Shown here piece by piece: positions 22,990 to 34,989 of a stretch of DNA of 64,000 nucleotides (positions are counted from its first letter, which is position 1; each line of letters begins with the position of its first letter). The notes beneath the pieces are model-generated. The model was not told the DNA's origin. It did no database searches and was given only the letters and a program-made list of their open reading frames with translations. A program made the position numbers and the translations under genes. This DNA is from Loxodes magnus (lineage: Eukaryota; Ciliophora; Karyorelictea; Loxodida; Loxodidae), in the NCBI GenBank assembly GCA_946699065.1, contig CAMPDV010000888.1, positions 62,001-126,000 on the forward strand. The letters run 5' to 3'.

Positions 22990-25255
22990 AAAAAACGAAG
23001 AGAAATAAATGAGGCTTAACTTTTAAGTTAATTTATTAAATTTAGGATATAACTTAAAACTCAATTATAATATTGATTTTTCTCTATAATCAATTAAATT
23101 TAGTGTATCATAACTGATGTCTCATTCATAAATCCTTTTACTTCTTTCATTAATAAACATCCTATAAGGACTTTTTAAAGTAAGGTTATTGTATTTTCTT
23201 CTATTTTTCAGATCAAAATAAAAAAACTATAAGCATTATATTTATGCTATTAAAGACTTAATTTACCTTATAGCTTTACTAGACTTAACAAATAAAAGAT
23301 TTCCAGAATAGCAATTTAATCTGAAAATAATAAATTGAGATATTTGTTTCTTACCTTGATTCTTTATTTCTAAGTTTATATAAATATTACTAGAGTTTAA
23401 TGACTCTGTTTGTATTATTTGAAATTAAGTAGGTAAATATATAGAAGTTGCCCTTTAAGCATAGTACTTAGATGCCCATCGAGCACGTGCTAGCCTTATT
23501 TTAGCTATCTTTTTAAGTTAAGATTTAAATACCTTTTCTTTATTGCCTTTCTTAAAAATAACTTCTTAGAAATAACTTGCCTTTCTAATCCTTGATATGA
23601 TGACTATTATCAAACTTATTGCTCTAAAAAGGAACACACTTGATATTTATATTAGGAGACATAAAATCAAAATTAGTTAGTTAGAAAGTTAGCTAGTTAC
23701 AACATTAAGACTTTTTAGAACATAACTTAACAAAGACTCTTACAATTGAAAAAGTTAGTTAAGATAAATCATAAAATTAATAGCAGAACTAAAAGCAAAA
23801 AAAGCAACTAATATCGTTAAAAGTATACTTATGCCAAATTACCTTTGTTAAGCTTTAATAATCGTATTAATTAAATTTTCTCATCTAAATTTAAGTTTAA
23901 ACTAGCTTAATACTATTTAAGTGATTAGCTATTTTATATTTCTTATATAACCAATAAAATAAATAACTATTTAACTTAAGCTTTTTATGAATAAATTAAG
24001 AAATTTTATTTAATAAGTTAATTTTCATCAAAATCTATTACTCTATATATCTCCAATATTTATACTTCGACAGGAATTACTATTATTATACCTTTCTTAG
24101 CTGATATCTCTCATTTAATCCTTCTTTTACAGTTAAAGCAAGAACTGCTAGCTTTTAACTTTATTCTTGAGTTTCTAAAATATTAGAAGATATTTATAGG
24201 TTATCAAGCCCTATAGATTTTCACAATAAACCTAATTGTATAATTTATCCATTTAATCTTATATTTGCATATCCTCTTTATTTAGCTTTTCTTTCAGTCT
24301 TTTTTATTCTATTTTATGGAAATATAGTTATAAAATTCACTGGAATAAAACTAAGCCTAGCTTGGTTTAAGAAAGTCTTTGCAATGTAATTAATTGATGT
24401 GTTTTTAATTAAAGAGTATATTATTTTCCTAAGCTTTAGTTTGATCTTTAGATTATAAATATTTATAAACTTTTAGCTTTCTACATTCTTTTTTGCAACT
24501 TCCCTCTGATTTAAATCTAAAAGTTCTCTAAAATATTTACTTAAGCTTATCTACTTAAAACCTTACAGTAAGTTAATTTCACTCATCAGTTATATTTATA
24601 TAAATGCTTATATAAACTTAAGCTTTTTACTTTCAAAGAATGATAATTATAACTAATATTTAATATCCTTCTCACTATCTATTTAATTGCATCTTTTTAT
24701 TTTATCATTGCTATAGGTGCATTAAAGCTATTTCTATTATAGTAAATTCATAAGATGCTTTATATGACTGTGAAAATTAGCTAATTTCGATAAAAATTTG
24801 TGTACTATTTTATAGATTTTCATTTAGAATGACACTCTAAGGTTTGGCTATTTCAGATCCTTTATTAAATCTTATTATAGAGCTTTAAATAGGAATCAGA
24901 TAGAATATGATTTGATATTAAGTTTTAATTTATAGTTTAAATCATTTAAGTTAATTGTCTATTATAATCACTACATTCTCAAGACTTCTTACCATCAGTA
25001 TAGCAACTTAAGTTTATTATATTACGTAAAAGTTCCACTTAAACCTATTTCGAAAGTTAAGTTAAAGCAGCTTTTAATACTAAAATGCATATACAATTAT
25101 ATTGCTTTAATTCCATTAGTAAATAGATAATCTAAGTCCTTTAAGGCTTCTATATGATCTGTTATTTCTGTAAAATAATTTCAGTAAGCAAAAGATTTAG
25201 ATTTATTATATAAGATTAGTTTACTTATTACCTATAAAGTCTTCTTAGCTCTCAT
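22990..25255 (-). pseudogene. Unknown Gln-rich protein family, left copy
   Basis: The minus strand from ATG at 25,255 reads MRAKKTLQVISKLILYNKSK, then after a frame change a long uninterrupted Gln- and Lys-rich stretch from about 25,010 to 23,830 (for instance NQREVAKKNVESQKFINIYN and VEVQILEIYRVIDFDENQL). Further segments (KIRLARARWASKYYAQ and FINERSKRIYEWDISYD) also align with the plus-strand copy at 34,990-37,150. Protein-level alignment across two diverged copies supports coding origin. Frame breaks suggest decay. No function can be assigned. Confidence 0.45.
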
Positions 25256-28030
25256 TAGAGTATTTAACTTTAAAATCTACTTTTTTTATTAATTTTGTTT
25301 ATTGCATAAGTATCTATAGTCACTTTTTATTTTTGCCTGTCTTGGATTTTTATTATAATTAATATTCTGATACCAAGGATTTAATAAGAGAGAGGTTGAT
25401 ATCAAAAGAATATTGAATATGAAGTTGAAACGCTGATTGTGTTTTAAATAAGTATTAGTTAATTAGATTTAATATCACTTTTTGGTTTATAGACCAGGCT
25501 ATGCCCTATTAATATTTTGGTTACCTTATATATTTAGAGATATATTAAGATGTCTTTGAATACCATAAATCAAAAAAAGGTATAATTGATAATTCAGATC
25601 CAAATAATTAGATATCTAAGTTAATGAAGAAGCATATTGCTGTTTGCTTTTAGTACGTTTAAGTAAAATTGATTCTACGAAAGCATCTTGATTTATTCCA
25701 GATACTTAAATTCTTTCTGTCACTATTTATAATTCAACTTTAGTAAGCAGCTTAAAGAATTTTTGAAAGAAACTGGATTAATCAAATGAGAATTCTAAAT
25801 CTGGTCTTTAATTTAGCAAGTTAACTTTATTGATTAATTAAAAAAATTTTAGAGCAATTTATTAGAAAAGCTCTATAATAATTTCCTACTAAACATATTC
25901 AAGCATGTATAATAATTTCTAAATACAATTTAACTTCTTTTAAAACTTAATTTTTCATATTATTTTTAATTATGAATCACTAAAAACCTTTCTTCTCTTT
26001 TTTGGATTGAAAATCACTTTCTACTCTTTTTCTCTACCCAAACCCAAGTACTAGGAATTTTTTTTCTTTTCTGTGCTTTTTCTCACTTAAAATAGATATG
26101 AAATATAAATTTTTAAATTTACCAATATTAATATTCTAAGAACTAGAAGCATAAATTTAATTCTGTATCTTATGAAAAAATAATCAGCTTACATTTTTAT
26201 CCAGTTGATACCAGGAATAGGAGTTCTGGATGCTGATATTTCACAGTATTGTAATTTTAAAAATTTTATTATAAACTATGATCTAATTTATTACCTTTAG
26301 CTTGCTTAGCTTCCTTTAAAAATTGAATCTTGCTATTAAATTATTTTTATTAGTAAAATGATTAACTAAATATGTTTAATTAACCACATAAAACAAATAT
26401 TATATTAACTAAATGGTTTTAATAAGAAAGTACATGATTTAATCTTTTTTCATAATCGAAAAAATTATTTTTCTTTAAATACCTCAACCTTCTGTGATGA
26501 TAACTATATCCTTCTATAATTTAGCTTTTACGATTTTTCCTTCGACAGTATTACGAACTAATTTTATTGATCTAGACTCTATTAAATTCATTATAATCCT
26601 TTCTATCAGAACTGCTATAAATCCTTTATTTAATTTCAGGATAATTATTCTAAATTTAATTGATCAAAGTTAATTATTTTTACTCTTAAATGATTAGGTG
26701 CTTCTTTAGGTTTATCTTATGATACCTTTAAACTTTTAATTTACCTATAAATTATTACTTTATGTTTATAATGGAAAATTATAAGGCTATTAACGTTAAC
26801 CTTATATAGAGAAATCATTAAGTTACTCTATGTGAAATATACCAGAATTTCCAAGTTACTGCTAACTCCTAGCAACAGTTCTGCTTGAATTAGTTATTAG
26901 AAGCTTTAGAGTTGCCAAGTGGAATGAATAAAGGGGATTTAATTTTAGTATTTGATTATGACCTAAATCGCTATAATTTAGTAGGGAAATTTCCTTTGGA
27001 ATTGAAAGTGATGCTACAGTATTAATAGACTATACATTTAAAGCTTATAAAATATTATTGCTAGTATGATCCTACTATACATGATCTAGCATATAAGAGA
27101 ATTTAAGACAAGAAAGAAGCAGACTGACCAACTATTAACTATATTAATTTAATCTAAAATTAACTTCCCTATAGCTATTTTTCGAATAACATACTCAGCT
27201 TCTAGTTAACAAGGAAGCTAAAGATATTTTCAAAATACGCTTCACATTGTATTAAATAATTTTCTCTTTACTTACACTAAAAAGGTTATAAGAGGTGTAT
27301 TTTATCTATAAGGAACAGGAGATAAATCACTTATAAATTAAGCTTCACAAGTCTAAGAAATTATTTATAGCATAGCAAGCATAACTAAAGAAAAGCATAA
27401 GTAGACATAAAAAGAGACGTGAAAATAACTAACAATAAAGCATAGTGAAGATAAAATTAAAAATATGGTTAATTTTTTTTAAGCAACTTTACTAGTAAAG
27501 AAAACATTGGTCAATATTAATGAGATCAGTTTATAACTAAAAATGTATGAATGTAATATCTTATTCTTATGAGTAAAGTTGATTCACCTAATTATATATA
27601 AAATAAAACCTTAAGAGAATTTAAATTCTTTCAAGATCATTCAAGAATAGAAAATAAAAGAATATGAAGATGAGTAAATAAGGAATACTAAGAAGATTTA
27701 AAAGCTTTACTTAATTTTATGCTTACAAAGTTAAGGGTATAAAAGTAAGTATAATAGGAATTTAAAAGTGGAGTTCATAAAAGAAAAATCTTAAGGATGC
27801 AAAAAGAATGATTTTTAAATTTTCCCTTATTAAAAGAAAAAACAGTTGAATAAAGCATACTTTACTAGCAAGAATTTACAAAAAATATAGTGAAAGTAGT
27901 TAAAAAGTTCTAAGGAAATCTAGTATCTAGAAAAGCAATAGTGTCTTGGGAAAATAAATTAAATAGAATTAAGATTAATTAGGAAATATGAGATAAAATA
28001 ACAAAATGAAGAAAGAAATAAAAGAAGGAA
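25130..28030. repeat. Direct duplication, first unit
   Basis: Repeats in the same orientation at 31,345-34,200. It holds the N-terminal fragment of the Gln-rich family, an unknown gene relic and the first part of the NACHT-like gene. Identity is low except for a 475-bp island at 26,771-27,245. Confidence 0.6.
25340..26700 (+). other. Coding-like part of the direct duplication, first unit
   Basis: Aligns in the same orientation with about 31,540-33,000. Short protein-like pieces are shared (YQGFNKR near the start, then GIIDNSDPNNQISKLM against TIIDNQEPNNQGIKI). No family was recognised and frames do not stay open to homology for long. It probably represents a decayed gene. Confidence 0.3.
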
Positions 28031-30156
28031 ATTCTGGAAGAATTAAGTTTCTTTAAATTTTGTATATATTAGTATAGGCATCTAAAACCTTTTAAATTTT
28101 TAACTACACTGCTAACTAATAAATTTAGATTTAGAAACATTTAAATTAAATAAATAAGAAATTTTCGAAATGGTATTATGCCTGTATTAAAGTATGAAGA
28201 AAGTTAAGTTAAAATTAATATAAGATTTATTAGAAGTAAATGACAATAACCAATAAATAAGTTTAAATCAAAGATATATTAATAAATCTTTTGATTCAGA
28301 TAATTAAAAATTATAGGATAGAAGGAAGATCAAGAGAATTTTGGATGAGCGAATTAAATAAGCAAAATAAGCTGAAAATGAATCATAACAACCAGCAAAA
28401 GCAAGTGATGAAATAAAAAAAAGCATTTATTCTATTCCAGGCTTATTAGAAATATTAAATAACCCTTTTATACTTTATATTGTATTCAGGACAAAAATAT
28501 ACTTAAATCCTTCTTAAATTCTAAAGAGAAAATAAATAAATTCAAGCTTTATGAAGCTTTTATCGAAAATTGGTATACTAAAAATTTGGACAAATTAGCA
28601 TCATATAAAAATGCAGATTTGATGCCTGAAAAAGAATAATTCGAAAAAATTTCAACTGAAGCAGCTTAATCATTAATGAAAGGAAAAGTATTAATGACAA
28701 TCGAAACCAAAAAAGAAATTGAGTGAATAAAAAATTTGCTAAAGATCTGAATCAATAAGGATGCTTAATTACGATCAAAGAAGAGAATAAAGAAAAAAGA
28801 ATAGAATTTATTCATCCTTCGATTTAGGATTTTTATATAGCTAAGAATATAATTAACTGAACTAAAAATCTAGATGTAAATATAGAAAATGTAATGAAAA
28901 GCAGGATGAATTAAATTAACTTTATAAATAACTATGAAATAATAAATTTCGTAAAAGAAATGGCTGATATCGAAATAATTAAAACGAATCTTCTAAGAAT
29001 AGTAGAACTCTCTAAAGGTGAAAATAAAATAGAATAATCATCGGCTAATGCTATAACTTTTTTAAACTATATGAATTATTAATTTATGAAATTAGACTTA
29101 AAAGGAATTTAAATAAAAGAAGCGGACTTAAGTGATGCAATTATTGATTCTTGTGATTTGAGTGAATCTAATTTATAAAAAATTAATTTAAATAAGGCTT
29201 GACTAAGAAATGTTAATTTCAATTTTTGTAACATGCTAGAAGCAAGATTCGGACAAAAACCTTCCTTGTTAGGACATTAAAATTTTGTTACATCGGTAGC
29301 AATATCTGATAAGTGAATAGTATCGGGAAGTGATGATGAAACAGTAAAGATATGAGACTTGCAAACTGGGTAAACAAAAAAAACACTTTAACAGCATTAA
29401 AATGAAGTTAAGTCGGTAGCGATATCTGATAAATGAATAGTATCTGGAAGTTGAGATAAAACAATAAATGTATGAGACTTGTAAACAGGATAAATAAAAT
29501 AAACACTAAAAGGGCATCTAAGTGCAGTTTTGTCGGTTGCAATATATGATAAATGAATAGTATCGGGGAGTCTTGATAAAACAGTAAAAAAATGAGACTT
29601 GAAAACTGGATAATCATAAAAAACATTTCAAGAGCATCAAGAGGAAGTTAATTCGGTAGCTATATCGGATAAGTGAATAGTATCGGGAAGTGCTGATACA
29701 ACAGTAAAGGTATGAGGTTTGTAAACGGGATAATTAAAATATTCACTAGAAGGGCATCTAAGTGCAGTTTAATCGGTAGCGATATCTAATAACTGAATAG
29801 TATTGGGAAGTTAAGATTAAACAGTAAAAGTATGAGACTTGTAAACGGGATAAATAAAGTAAACACTAAAAGGGCATCAAAATGCAGTTTCTTCGGTAGC
29901 GATATCTGATAAGTGAATAGTATCGGGAAGTTGAGATTAAACAGTAAAGGTATGAGACTCATAAGTTTTGAGATTAAGTTAAGATAAAGAACGAGAAGAT
30001 TTCGAATTTGTTTAAGATAATTGGAAGTCAAATGGATTGTTGAAATAAATTTTCGGAAGATAAGGTCTAGTTATACATGAATGTAGCTTTTTAGAAACAA
30101 AATTATCCGGATTAGATATTATGTTGGTAAATGAAGCAGCTTTGAGACTAATTTGA
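26771..30156 (+). pseudogene. NACHT-like / pentapeptide / WD40 protein, frameshifted
   Basis: The reading opens MENYKAINVNLIQRNHQVTL at 26,771. A C-terminal part of a NACHT/STAND NTPase is recognisable at about 28,430-28,750 (SIPGLLEILNNPFILYIV, LYEAFIENWYTKNLDKLASY). A winged-helix-like stretch (IEFIHPSIQDFYIAK) and pentapeptide-like repeats (LDLKGIQIKEADLSDA) follow, then six WD40 repeats at about 29,330-29,960 spaced 120 nt. It ends GLVIHECSF and LRLI-TGA at 30,154. No Walker A was found. Single-base frame changes, mostly in A runs, occur near 27,285, 28,495 and 28,730. Such proteins act as signal-sensing NTPases; this copy is probably dead unless the frameshifts are sequencing errors. The intact relative is at 61,703-64,000. 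Confidence 0.65.
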
Positions 30157-30295
30157 TACTCTCATAAATACTTTAAACTTAGTTTAATCATTATAAAAAA
30201 GTGTATATATCCATATTTTATGTGTATTCACCTTATTTAGTGTAAATAGAAGTAAAAACATTTTTTATAATAACAAATTTCATTCAAAGTTAAAA

Positions 30296-30985
30296 ATGGT
30301 TCAAGATAAACTTTTAATAAATTTTTAGGATTTTAGAAGCTTCTTTTCTCAAATTTTATCTCTTTTGCCAAATAATTTTGAATTAAAAAATTTTATATGG
30401 CAACTCAAGGAAAAGTTTTTTCATAATCATAAAAATAAGCTGCTTCCTTCAAAATAAAAGTAGAGCGAAGAATATATGGTCTTTTGTTAAATTTTTAAGC
30501 TAATAAAGAAAACAAAAAAATAGATTTGCTGTCTTTCAGTCATTAAGAATAAAAATAAATCAAAATTTCTGCTTCTTTTAAGGAGACAAAAAATTTGTAT
30601 CAATTCGAGAAAGATTTTGGTGGATCACTCAACAAATAATCTTTAAAGAAGAAATTCCTAAGAAGTATCTATTGAAAGTTATTTGGTCTTAAGCATATAA
30701 AAAGGTAAATAAAAAATTATTATTGTCCAAGTTTTTTATTACTGCATAAGCTTCTTAAAATTCCATATCTAAATTTAAGATATGTTTTCTAGCATTTAGA
30801 TTATTTTAATATGCTTGGAAAATTTTTTAATCTAGTTTGAAAACTAAAACTTTTTCTAATAAAAGATAATTGAAATTGACTTAAATAAATTTGTAAATCT
30901 TATATAAGAGATTGCATCTTATATATTTTCTTTTCAAGATACATAAGAGTAACTTTATTCATTCATTCATTCATATATTCCATGA
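30296..30985 (+). CDS. Hypothetical protein, 229 residues
   Basis: The frame from ATG at 30,296 to TGA at 30,983-30,985 has no internal TGA. It starts MVQDKLLINFQDFRSFFSQI and has a basic, Cys-containing middle (KKTKKQICCLSVIKNKNKS). The C-terminal part is hydrophobic and helical (SSIQIILICLENFLIQFENQ). No family was recognised, and it has no counterpart in the second unit of the duplication. Confidence 0.4.
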
Positions 30986-31344
30986 TTTTAGACTCAGAAA
31001 TTATTCATACTATTACTTAAAAAAATGTTCTTTTCTTTTTAAGATCATTTATTTCCTTTATCTACTTTATAAATTTAGTTACTTCCAAACCGAAAAGTAT
31101 TTTATTTTAAGACCAACTATATAAAAAGGATAAATCTTGTTTAATCATTTTTAATTTCACATTTGCCCTATAAATACCTTAATTTATAAAAAAGCTTAAG
31201 AATATATTTTTTTATAATTTTAAGTGTAATTTATAGTTCTTCTTAGTTAATCTAATTTAGAAAATTTATTTTTATAGTAGTTACTAATGCTAAAGGTATA
31301 TATTATTATTTTTTTGTTTGAGTTTTTATTTATAAATTATTAGT

Positions 31345-31530
31345 TTTAGCTCTTTAGAGCTTTGCATTTTCTGCCATTTCTGTAATTAAGCTTATTCAAC
31401 AAAGTCCTTTAGATTTATTATTTAAGATTGATCTATAAGTACTTGTTGACTATCAACTCTTCTTAGCTCTTAATTTAAGATATTATTAGGTATTAAGCTT
31501 AAATTACATTCGAATAAGTACTTTTATGCT
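31345..31530 (-). pseudogene. Fragment of the unknown Gln-rich family
   Basis: Matches in direct orientation the N-terminal coding DNA at about 25,135-25,330 (shared TCTTCTTAGCTCT and TAAGATT landmarks). Only the short N-terminal segment is present, marking the left edge of the second duplicated unit. Confidence 0.4.
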
Positions 31531-31539
31531 CTATATTGA

Positions 31540-32063
31540 ATTATACCAAGGGTTTAATAAGAAAGGCATGATATAAAATAGTATTGAATATGAAGCTTAA
31601 AAGTTAGAGATTTAGTTCCTCTATTGCTAGTTTGTTAGATTTAATACTTCTTTTTAGCTTTTAAGATAGTTATGTACTCATAAATAGTTTATTGCCTAAT
31701 ATATTTAGAAAGCCATATATAAAGAAACTATCATTGATAATTAAGAACCAAACAATTAAGGAATTAAGATAGTTAATAAATAGCATACTCTTTCTATTAT
31801 ATCAAGTATAAGTTAAATTATTAAAATTAGATATTTAGAGATTAGAGGTTAACAAATTTGATTCTATGATTGAGAGTGATTTTAATATCTTAAATATAGA
31901 TAGTCAATTTAAAACTGGCTTAGCATTACCATCTGGATTTATTCAAATATTTAACTATACTATATCAATATTCGTCTATGACGTTGGTAAGCAAATTAAA
32001 GAATCATTAAGGAAGAGATTTGATTTATTATGCGAAAAACCGATTTTGAACTTTAATTACTAA
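31540..32063 (+). pseudogene. Coding-like part of the direct duplication, second unit
   Basis: Shares YQGFNK and the DNQEPNN segment with the first unit. From 31,866 one frame reads MIESDFNILNIDSQFKTGLA and then SIFVYDVGKQIKESLRKRFD without any reassigned stop for 65 residues. This is the best preserved part of this unknown family. A frame change is needed just before 31,866 to join the upstream part. Confidence 0.35.
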
Positions 32064-33041
32064 ATCAGCTAATTGGTTCTGTTTAATAAATTTTTCATAA
32101 AATTAGTAGAAAATATTTTCGAGCTATTTACCCATTAAAAATATTAAAGCACACACTTTTAATTATATCTAAAGTTAATTTAAATACCTAAATCCTTAAT
32201 TTTACATACTTATTTAATTATTAATTGCTAAAAATCACTCTTTTCTCATTTTTCTTATTGATGAGATTACTACCCTCTAATTTTTTCCTCAATGATATTA
32301 CTAGGAATTTAACTTTTCTAATATTTGAATTTTTCAACTTAAAACTACTATAATCTTGAAATTTCCATTCTACCAAAAAAAATTTTAAGGATTATATGCT
32401 TACATTTTTTATTTTATCTAACGAGAAACGCAATCAGCTAACATTTTTTATCAATTGATACCAGGAATATCAGTGTATATGTTCTGGAAGCTTATCAACA
32501 GTATTGTAATCTTGAAAATTTAAGCATAAACTATAAATCTAATTTATTACAATAAGCAATTTAATCTCCTTTAAACAAGGAACTCTTTTCATTAAGACAT
32601 TCTTCGATTTATTTTTCATAGTCAAATGATTATCTGAAACTACTTTACTAAACCCATAAATCAAATATTTTTATTAGCTAAATGGCTTTATTAAAGAAAG
32701 TATATGATTAGTCTTTTCTGTAATAGTCAATAAGCTTTTCTTTAGGATTCCAGCCTCCTTTATTATTAATCAATTCTTTTAATTATTTAACTCTATAATT
32801 TTCCTCCTTTATTCGGTATAAAACCGATATTTATATGATTTCCAAAATAATTAATTTAATGAAGGCTTCTATCGGAAAATAGCTTCATACCCCTGCTTAC
32901 TTTCTATTTAAGTATTCTAAAGTTAATAGATCAAAGTTAATGGATTTTACTTCTGAAATGATGAGCGGCTTCTATAGTGTTATGCTAGGATTTCTTGAAG
33001 CTATAATTAAATTACCTATAATAGTTATTTTTATGATTATA

Positions 33042-34150
33042 ATGTAAAATTATAAGGCTATTAACGTTAACCTTATATAGAGAAATCATTAAGTTACTCT
33101 ATGTGAGATATACCAGAATTTCCAAGTTACTGCTAACTCCTATCAACAGTTCTGCTTGAATTAGTTATTAGAAGCTTTAGAGATGCCAAGTGGAATGAAT
33201 AAAGGGGATTTAATTTTAGTATTTGATTATGACCTAAATCGCTATAATTTAGTAGGGAAATTTCCTTTGGAATTGAAAGTGATGATACAGTATTAATAGA
33301 CTATACATTTAAAGCTTATAAAATATTATTGCTTGTATGATCCTACTATACATGATCTAGCATGTAAGAGAATTTAAGACAAGAAAGAAGCAGACTGACC
33401 AACTATTAACTATATTAATTTAATCTAAAATTAACTTCCCTATAGCTATTTTTCATAATACATACTCAGCTTCTAGTTAACAAGGAAGCTAAGGATATTT
33501 TCAAAATACGCTTCACATCTTATTTTATATTTTTCATTACATACACAAAAAGCTATAAGAGATATATTTTATCCATAAGAAATCGAAGATACTAGATTAA
33601 AAATTTAAGCATCAAACATCGAAAGAAATTGTTTAAAGTATAGCAGGCATAACTAAAGAAAGGCTTAAGTAGACATAAGATAAAGCATGAAATTAGCAAA
33701 TAATAAAGCTTAAAGAAGATAATAGAAAATCTTGCTAGCTATATTTAAATAGTTTTGCTATCTATGAAATATTGATAAGTGTTAATGAGATCAGTTTATC
33801 ACTATAAAATGTAAGAATGTAAAATCTTATTCTTAGAAGTATAATTATCTCTCCTTATTATATAGATAAAACAGAAGATAAGAGAAAGTTAATTTCTAAA
33901 AGTAGTTAAAGGTAATTCAGGAATGGAATAGAAAAGAAAAGAGTATCAAGAGAGGATATAATAAGAAGATATAAGAGCTTTAACGAAAGTTTGCTTTTAG
34001 CTTATAAAGTCAAGTTTATAAAGACCAAATCAATGAATTAAAATATAGAAGCATGATATCTAAGAAAAAAATAAAGAATACTAAGTAAACTATTTTAAAA
34101 TATAACAGTCTCATATAAATCATAAGACATAAGCTATTTGCAAAATATTA
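33042..34150 (+). pseudogene. N-terminal paralogue of the NACHT-like gene
   Basis: The first 158 codons are about 98% identical to 26,771-27,245, with a mixture of silent and replacement changes; the second codon is TAA instead of GAA. Beyond that the two copies diverge sharply, but protein alignment continues (IVQSIAGITKERLKQTQ against IIYSIASITKEKHKQTQ, both before VNEISL or INEISL). This copy keeps the frame across the first break of the other copy but has its own break near 33,620. No NACHT, pentapeptide or WD40 part follows. Confidence 0.5.
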
Positions 34151-34989
34151 TCTTTTTTCTTTACTTAAAATATCCAATCATTGTATAAAATGCGTTAGTA
34201 TAAAATTGATAATGAAAAAGAATATACAAATTATAAAAAATTGCCTACAACATTATTTTCCAATATTCTACTTCAAGTTGATCAAACTAGAAAATAACTC
34301 TAAATTAAGGATTTCAGAGATGGGATTCTTGGCTTTAGTAGAAATTTAAATTTTTTTGCTTACTCAAAGAATAGTCAATTGAATAAAGCTTGCTTTAATA
34401 ACTTGGTGGCTTGTAAATTATAGAGAAAGCAGTCAGAAAGTGAGTAATCATTATTAGTTAACCCTTTTATAATATTTGATTACCCTGCAAATTAGTAAAT
34501 CTAAACTTGGAAACAATAAAATTAAATAAATGAAACTTTCGAAATGATATAATGCATTTAATAAAAGCATTAGGAAAGCTAAGTCAAAATTGATATAAGA
34601 TTTATGAGAAGCAAATTATAATAGTAAGTATATCAGTTCCAATCAAAAGATATGCTATTAAATATTTCAATTCGGATAATAGAAAGCGGCAGGATGGATG
34701 GAAGTTCATGAAGAATTTTTATAAGCAAGGCTAAGAAGCAAAATAAGTTATAAATATAAAGAAAAATTGAGCTTAGGATAATAAATTATCCTAAACATAA
34801 TGGATTTTTTAAAGAGGGATATGATAAATAATAAACATCAGAAACAGACTAGAGCCCATAATTTCAAAAATGCTGGAAGTTATTATTTTAAGAGAAATTA
34901 GAAGATTAATAGCTTATAATATTAAGCAAGTTATGAGAAAGAAGATAAATAAGAACGTTAATCATTAACATTATATTAAGAAATAGAGA

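Larger units (their letters stand above)
22653..25255. repeat. Left arm of inner inverted repeat
   Basis: U3 copy 4 plus the unknown Gln-rich gene, mirrored at 34,990-37,481. DNA identity is modest, and the relation is clearest at protein level and next to U3 (AATTTAAATTTAGAGCTT and its mirror). Confidence 0.6.
31345..34200. repeat. Direct duplication, second unit
   Basis: Partner of 25,130-28,030, with the conserved island at 33,042-33,518. Confidence 0.6.

Noticed and set aside
27300..27340. Walker A-like GTGDKS in the NACHT-like gene
   Set aside because: The aligned paralogue has EIEDTR at the same place, so the resemblance to a P-loop is chance.
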